From the NCBI GenBank assembly GCA_007123785.1, contig SLGL01000073.1, forward strand, positions 1 through 9,126: a DNA stretch of 9,126 nt, written 5' to 3'. Origin of the DNA: Balneolaceae bacterium. GTDB taxonomy: Bacteria > Bacteroidota > Rhodothermia > Balneolales > Balneolaceae. The first letter of the stretch is position 1. Every line of letters starts with the position of its first letter. Below are positions 5,422-9,126 of this stretch, one piece after another. The position numbers and the translations under genes are program-made. The notes beneath the pieces are model-generated. The model made no database searches. It saw nothing but the letters and a program-made list of their open reading frames with translations, and was not told where the DNA came from.

Positions 5422-6666
5422 ATGAAAAAAACAGTACTCTTTTTTGTCACAATATTAATCTTTTCAGTTATTATGGAAACCGCACATTCTCAGGACCGTC
5501 AGCGTGTCCGTGATCTTGGAATTAAAATCGGTATACTTGAAACCGGCCATTGGAATGCAATCACCGATGTGGAGGGCGTGAAAGTGGGACACGAAACCAT
5601 CATCGAAGGGGATGATATCCGCACCGGAGTCACCGCGATTCTTCCTCACCCCGGAAATATGTTCCTCGACCGTGTTCCGGCAGCAGTGTATGTGGGTAAC
5701 GGATTCGGCAAGGCGCTTGGATTTACCCAGGTTCAGGAACTGGGCGAGCTGGAAACCCCCCTGGCTCTTACCAATACGATGAGTATATTCACGGCAGCAA
5801 ACGGTGTGGCCGATTATATGCTGAACCTCCCCGGTAATGAAAATGTATTTTCTGTAAACCCGGTGGTGGGTGAAACCAACGATGGGTGGTTGAATGATAT
5901 CCGGGCAAGAGTTGTGGAAATCGATCATGTACACAAAGCGATCGAAGCCGCCGAAAGCGGACGAGTGGCCGAAGGTAATGTAGGCGCAGGAACCGGAGTA
6001 CGTGCACTCGGCTTTAAGTCGGGTATCGGGACCGCATCACGCCAGCTTCCGGAAAACCGGGGAGGATACACTATTGGTGTACTGGTGCAGTCGAACTTTG
6101 GTGGCATTCTGACCATCAACGGAGCCCCGGCGGGAGAAGAACTGGAAAATCATTACATGGCGGTGAGTATGCACGAAAGTGATCCGCGACAGGCGGATAT
6201 ATCGTATGAAAATATTGCCGCTCTTGAAAATTATACTCCGAGCAATCAAAGTGTCCGGCTTGATCCCAACGAAGATGCGGACGGCTCCATTATGATCGTT
6301 GTAGCGACCGATGCACCCATCACCTCAAGGAATCTGGAACGGCTTGCCAAACGCGCGTTCCTGGGAATTGCACGAGTGGGCGGATTTGCCTCAAATGGAA
6401 GCGGCGATTATGTGATCGCATTTTCCACCCACCCCGATGTGAGAAATAACCTGGATAATACCGGCCTCACTCAAACCAATACCGAACTGAAAAATGATGC
6501 AATGACACCGCTCTTTCTTGCAGCCGTTGAAGCCACTGAGGAAGCAATTCTTAACTCTGTTTTCATGGCTGAAACCATGACGGGAACACAGGGTCGAACA
6601 ATTGAGTCTATACCGGTGAACGAAGTAATGGAAATATTAAAAAAATACCGGGCTGTAGAGCCTTGA
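5422..6666 (+). CDS. Secreted P1/DmpA-family self-processing aminopeptidase
   Basis: The 414-residue product belongs to the DmpA/BapA family (MEROPS S58, N-terminal nucleophile), which cleave N-terminal D-Ala, L-Ala or beta-amino acids from peptides and amides. The precursor cuts itself before the catalytic serine. Here the cut is predicted at Gly288-Ser289 in DGSIMIVVATDAP. Ser327 and Asp329 in the NGSGDYVIAF segment stand 38 and 40 residues after it, the same spacing as Ser250/Ser288/Glu290 reported for BapA. Other family motifs are NTMSIFTAANG, GNVGAGTG, GIGTASR and GVLVQSNFGG. A signal peptide covers about 1-23 (cleavage before Gln24), so the enzyme is periplasmic or secreted. The frame stays open upstream to a GTG at 5350, but the ATG at 5422 sits exactly at the signal peptide start and is preferred. 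No Shine-Dalgarno is seen. The gene is followed, after 199 bases, by the D-Ala-D-Ala ligase-like gene on the same strand; natural substrate is unproven. Confidence 0.93.
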   Translation: MKKTVLFFVTILIFSVIMETAHSQDRQRVRDLGIKIGILETGHWNAITDVEGVKVGHETIIEGDDIRTGVTAILPHPGNMFLDRVPAAVYVGNGFGKALGFTQVQELGELETPLALTNTMSIFTAANGVADYMLNLPGNENVFSVNPVVGETNDGWLNDIRARVVEIDHVHKAIEAAESGRVAEGNVGAGTGVRALGFKSGIGTASRQLPENRGGYTIGVLVQSNFGGILTINGAPAGEELENHYMAVSMHESDPRQADISYENIAALENYTPSNQSVRLDPNEDADGSIMIVVATDAPITSRNLERLAKRAFLGIARVGGFASNGSGDYVIAFSTHPDVRNNLDNTGLTQTNTELKNDAMTPLFLAAVEATEEAILNSVFMAETMTGTQGRTIESIPVNEVMEILKKYRAVEP

Positions 6667-6865
6667 TTTATGATCAGGGACTGTAAAGGCACAAGCGTGG
6701 GCGTTTGCGTAATCAATAGTTGGTAAAAGGATAAGAACTTTGATGTGATAGTACGGTTAGATTGTCCGGCTTCGGTTGATTTCACTCGTGACGTGAATGT
6801 GCCAAAAAGAGTTCCACAATTTACAGCCCAACTTTGTATCATCTGCTTTTTAATCATACAAATAC
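6667..6865 (+). other. Intergenic spacer before the ligase gene
   Basis: This 199-base gap shows no credible ORF and no strong terminator; the best pairing is TTCAC/GTGAA around 6781-6797 with only five base pairs. Two near-matches to the -7 box are visible, GAACTTTG at 6735-6742 and CAACTTTG at 6829-6836, each differing from TAnnTTTG at one base, but neither has a TTG at 19-21 bases upstream. A TTG at 6834-6836 is followed after 20 bases by TACAAATA, a poor -7 match. Whether the ligase has its own promoter or is read from the peptidase transcript cannot be decided here. Confidence 0.3.
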
Positions 6866-8053
6866 ATGGAAAAGAAAACCCTGTTAGTTGCATTTGGTGG
6901 AGCATCGCCTGAACATGAAGTTTCAGTTATTACTGCACACCAGGCGATTGCAGCGCTGGAAGAAACCGGTCAATTTCAGATCAAACCACTTTATATCACC
7001 AAATCCGGGCGATGGCTGACCGGCAGTGAACTTCTGAACCTGAAGAATTTTGAGGATCTGAAAAAACTGGAATCGGAACTAACCCCTTGTCATTTTGCTC
7101 AAAATGAATTCGGACTTTCGGTTTTGAGAGAGGAAAAGGCAGGATTTTTCTCTAAAGCTGCTGAGACTTCGGTTTATGCCGTACTGCTCGGGTTTCACGG
7201 TTCAAAAGGAGAAAACGGAGCGTTCCAGGGCGTTTGTGAGATGTACAATCTGCCCTATACCTGCTGTGGTGTATTAGGGTCTGCCGTGGGCATGGACAAG
7301 GTAACGGCAAAGTCGATCTGCCGGAGCAACAAAATTCCTGTAACCGAAGACGTGAACTTTGTGGAAGAGGATTGGGTCGGGAATCGGGAGAAAATCATCG
7401 GCAGGGTTAATGAGCTTGGTTATCCTCTTATTGTGAAACCGGTAAACCTGGGCAGCAGTATTGGTGTAAAAATCGTAAAAAACCGGGATGAAATGTCAGA
7501 AGCTGTGGAGACGGCTTTCCGGTACGACCGACATATCCTCGTGGAAAAAGTGATTTCTCCACTGATGGAAATCAACTGCTCGGTTCTGGGTTCAGGCAAA
7601 GATTTACGTACAAGTGTATGTGAACGCCCTCTTGGAAAGGAGGAACTTCTCTCGTTTCAGGATAAATATTTAAGTGACGACGCAGCAAAAGGAATGGCAT
7701 CGGCCGACAGGGTGATTCCAGCCGATATACCAGAAGAGTTTTCGGCCGAAATCCGGGAAATCTCCAAGAAAATATTCAGGATACTTTCGTGCAGCGGTGT
7801 TGCTCGGCTCGACTTTCTGATAAATGCAAAAACTCATGAGTTCTACTTCAATGAGATAAACACCATTCCGGGATCATTTTCGTTTTACCTGTGGAAAGAG
7901 TCCGGACTGGAATTTGATGACCTGCTTCTCGAATTAATAGAATTGGCTGTTCAGGAGCATCAGAAAAAAAGCAGACGGATTCAAAGCTACGAAACAAACT
8001 TATTGAGCAAAAAAGCCGTTAAAGGCATAAAAGGACTTAAAGGTACCAAATAG
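6866..8053 (+). CDS. D-alanine--D-alanine ligase family protein (ATP-grasp), variant
   Basis: This 395-residue cytoplasmic enzyme has the D-Ala-D-Ala ligase fold, which joins two D-alanines with ATP for peptidoglycan precursors. Seen: GGASPEHEVS at 11-20 (Glu16 matches Glu15 of E. coli DdlB), LLGFHGSKGENGAFQG, GMDK, the ATP-binding KPVNLGSSIGV at 191-201, omega-loop DKY at 266-268 (Tyr268 matches Tyr216, the residue replaced by His in VanA-type D-Lac ligases), and metal ligands Asp316, Glu330 and Asn332. Unusual: the loop after Asn332 reads NTIPGSFSFYLW, so positions equal to DdlB His280-Ser281 are Phe340-Tyr341, while Leu282 is kept (Leu342). The C-terminus adds a basic tail with KGI-KGL-KGT repeats. 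It may be the housekeeping Ddl or a paralogue with another acceptor, so I give no symbol. ATG at 6866 lies right at the conserved N-terminal strand. The next gene starts directly after its stop. Confidence 0.88.
   Translation: MEKKTLLVAFGGASPEHEVSVITAHQAIAALEETGQFQIKPLYITKSGRWLTGSELLNLKNFEDLKKLESELTPCHFAQNEFGLSVLREEKAGFFSKAAETSVYAVLLGFHGSKGENGAFQGVCEMYNLPYTCCGVLGSAVGMDKVTAKSICRSNKIPVTEDVNFVEEDWVGNREKIIGRVNELGYPLIVKPVNLGSSIGVKIVKNRDEMSEAVETAFRYDRHILVEKVISPLMEINCSVLGSGKDLRTSVCERPLGKEELLSFQDKYLSDDAAKGMASADRVIPADIPEEFSAEIREISKKIFRILSCSGVARLDFLINAKTHEFYFNEINTIPGSFSFYLWKESGLEFDDLLLELIELAVQEHQKKSRRIQSYETNLLSKKAVKGIKGLKGTK
8021..8047 (+). repeat. 9-base tandem repeat encoding Lys-Gly-x
   Basis: AAAGGCATA, AAAGGACTT and AAAGGTACC are three adjacent 9-base units sharing AAAGG, followed by AAATAG, which contains the stop. 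They encode the KGI-KGL-KGT tail of the ligase. The last AAAGG (8039-8043) lies 10 bases before the ATG of the following lipoprotein gene and could act as its weak ribosome binding site. Confidence 0.6.
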
Positions 8054-9126
8054 ATGACTCTAACAACCAGAACATTTTTATATTTCCTGCTTCCTTTCGC
8101 TTTCATTCTGCACTCCTGCGGAACCACTACCGATACCGTTGAAGTGGTGGATACTACACCCAGGACAGAACGGGCTGAAGAAGAAGTTGACGAAGAAGTT
8201 GAATTTTTTGAACTGAATATCGGTGTTATCGATCCGATTACCAATTTCGATCCACTCTATGCCCGCAATCTAAGTACACAACGGGTATTAACGTTGCTTT
8301 ACGACGGCCTGATGAAACTGGACAGCAACGGGGATCCTCAGCCTTCTTTGGCACGGGAAGTGGATATTTCAGATGATGGCCATGTATATACGTTTACCAT
8401 TAACCGGGATATTTTTTACCGGGACAGCCGGGTGTTTACTGCCGGTGTGGGACGTAGAATTCATGCAAGTGATGTGAAATGGGCTTTCGAAAGAGCTGCC
8501 CGTGCAGCTCACCCACCGTTGGCAGCAGATCTGCTGATGGACATTCGTGGCTACGAAAACTATTACCTCGAACAGCGTAATATTTATGATCCGGAACGCC
8601 GCGTATTGCAGGAGGTGAGCGGAATACGGGTAGTTGATGAACAAACGGTTCGAATTGAGTTAAACAGTCCTGATCCGGACTTTCTGGAAAAACTTGCTTC
8701 TCCGAATCTATTGATTTATCCCCGTGAAGCCGTTCGCAACAGCGAAGATGGTCTTGCCAAACGCCCTGTAGGAACCGGCCACTATGAGCTGAACCAAATG
8801 GAAGAAAACCGGGTAATTCTGATAAAAAATCAAAGTGAAAACAGCCTTGACAGGGAAAACCGACCCGTGATCAACCGCCTTGAGTTCAGATATTTTAATA
8901 ACGAAGAAGAACTTTACCAGGCATTCACCAATGGCGACCTCGACTGGATTCCGGAATTGGGGCCGCTGTCCTCCAACCGGTTAACAAACGAAAGTTACGA
9001 ACTCAGGCCGGATTACCGCGATTCTTATTCACTGTCTCTGCAGAATAGCGAACGGGTTACCGCATTTTACCTGAATCGGCGTGCAGTGGTGAATCACGAC
9101 TGGCTCAGAACAAGAATAGGATATCT
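8054..9126 (+). CDS. Peptide-binding lipoprotein, SBP_bac_5 family, partial
   Basis: The frame runs open from ATG 8054 to the window edge (357 complete codons; C-terminus missing, since family members are usually 500-600 residues). It encodes a family 5 extracellular solute-binding protein like OppA, DppA or MppA, which captures peptides for an ABC importer. A lipoprotein signal ends at LHSC (Cys22), followed by a Thr-rich and then acidic tether (about 23-52, with EEEVDEEVE). The family core follows: ITNFDPLYARNLSTQRVLTLLYDGL, SLAREVDISDDGHVYTFTI, HASDVKWAFERA, then a domain with FRYFNNEEELYQAFTNGDLDW. The start codon directly follows the ligase TAG with no gap, so cotranscription and translational coupling are likely. 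The permease genes are not in view. Substrate is unknown; the ligase next door makes a D-Ala-containing or murein peptide a reasonable guess only. Confidence 0.93.
   Translation, partial: MTLTTRTFLYFLLPFAFILHSCGTTTDTVEVVDTTPRTERAEEEVDEEVEFFELNIGVIDPITNFDPLYARNLSTQRVLTLLYDGLMKLDSNGDPQPSLAREVDISDDGHVYTFTINRDIFYRDSRVFTAGVGRRIHASDVKWAFERAARAAHPPLAADLLMDIRGYENYYLEQRNIYDPERRVLQEVSGIRVVDEQTVRIELNSPDPDFLEKLASPNLLIYPREAVRNSEDGLAKRPVGTGHYELNQMEENRVILIKNQSENSLDRENRPVINRLEFRYFNNEEELYQAFTNGDLDWIPELGPLSSNRLTNESYELRPDYRDSYSLSLQNSERVTAFYLNRRAVVNHDWLRTRIGY

Noticed and set aside
5464..5934. 156-codon minus-strand open frame opposite the peptidase
   Set aside because: It is antisense to the conserved P1 peptidase core and carries no signal or domain of its own.
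6471..6905. 144-codon minus-strand open frame spanning the peptidase 3' end and ligase 5' end
   Set aside because: It overlaps two well supported genes and the product has no recognisable features; the spacer part alone is too short to support a gene.
8369..8644. Minus-strand open frame opposite the peptide-binding lipoprotein
   Set aside because: It is antisense to SBP_bac_5 coding sequence with clear family motifs and has no independent support.

Overview
The window looks like an ordinary chromosomal segment of a marine or halophilic Bacteroidota-like bacterium. Balneolaceae or Rhodothermia relatives are the best guess, made from gene style only. Supporting signs are one good TTG / TAnnTTTG promoter of the Bacteroidota type, almost no Shine-Dalgarno sequences, two GTG starts, base composition that by eye is a little below 50% GC, and several exported envelope proteins. 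I see no tRNA, rRNA, CRISPR array, intact insertion sequence, phage gene or defence system.

Left part (1-4309): a two-pore-helix potassium channel with two cytoplasmic RCK domains reads leftward (13-1719). Across a 163-base divergent spacer with inverted repeats, an exported protein with an unrecognised N-terminal domain and a probable outer-membrane beta-barrel reads rightward (1883-3127). It is followed by rlmN (3188-4309), the radical-SAM methyltransferase for 23S rRNA A2503. rlmN has its own promoter, placed so close to the ATG that the mRNA should be leaderless or nearly so.

Middle (4310-5421): a short convergent spacer carries a degenerate 7-base tandem repeat. A leftward DUF2459-type lipoprotein follows (4423-5061). 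Then comes a 360-base non-coding divergent region with at least three hairpin-capable structures, one with perfect 14-base arms. This is the least explained DNA in the window.

Right part (5422-9126): three rightward genes encode a secreted P1/DmpA-family self-cleaving aminopeptidase, an ATP-grasp ligase of the D-Ala-D-Ala ligase family with an altered substrate-loop signature and a Lys-Gly repeat tail, and the N-terminal 357 residues of a peptide-binding (SBP_bac_5) lipoprotein that runs off the window. The ligase stop and the lipoprotein start abut (TAG-ATG), so these two are very likely cotranscribed and translationally coupled. DmpA-type enzymes are known to act on N-terminal D-Ala or L-Ala, so the trio could handle D-Ala-containing or cell-wall-derived peptides: cleavage outside the cytoplasm, capture by the lipoprotein, re-ligation inside. 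That link is inference. No clearly new multi-gene system is visible; the best leads are the hairpin-rich region, the variant ligase and its coupling to the lipoprotein, and the leaderless rlmN promoter.
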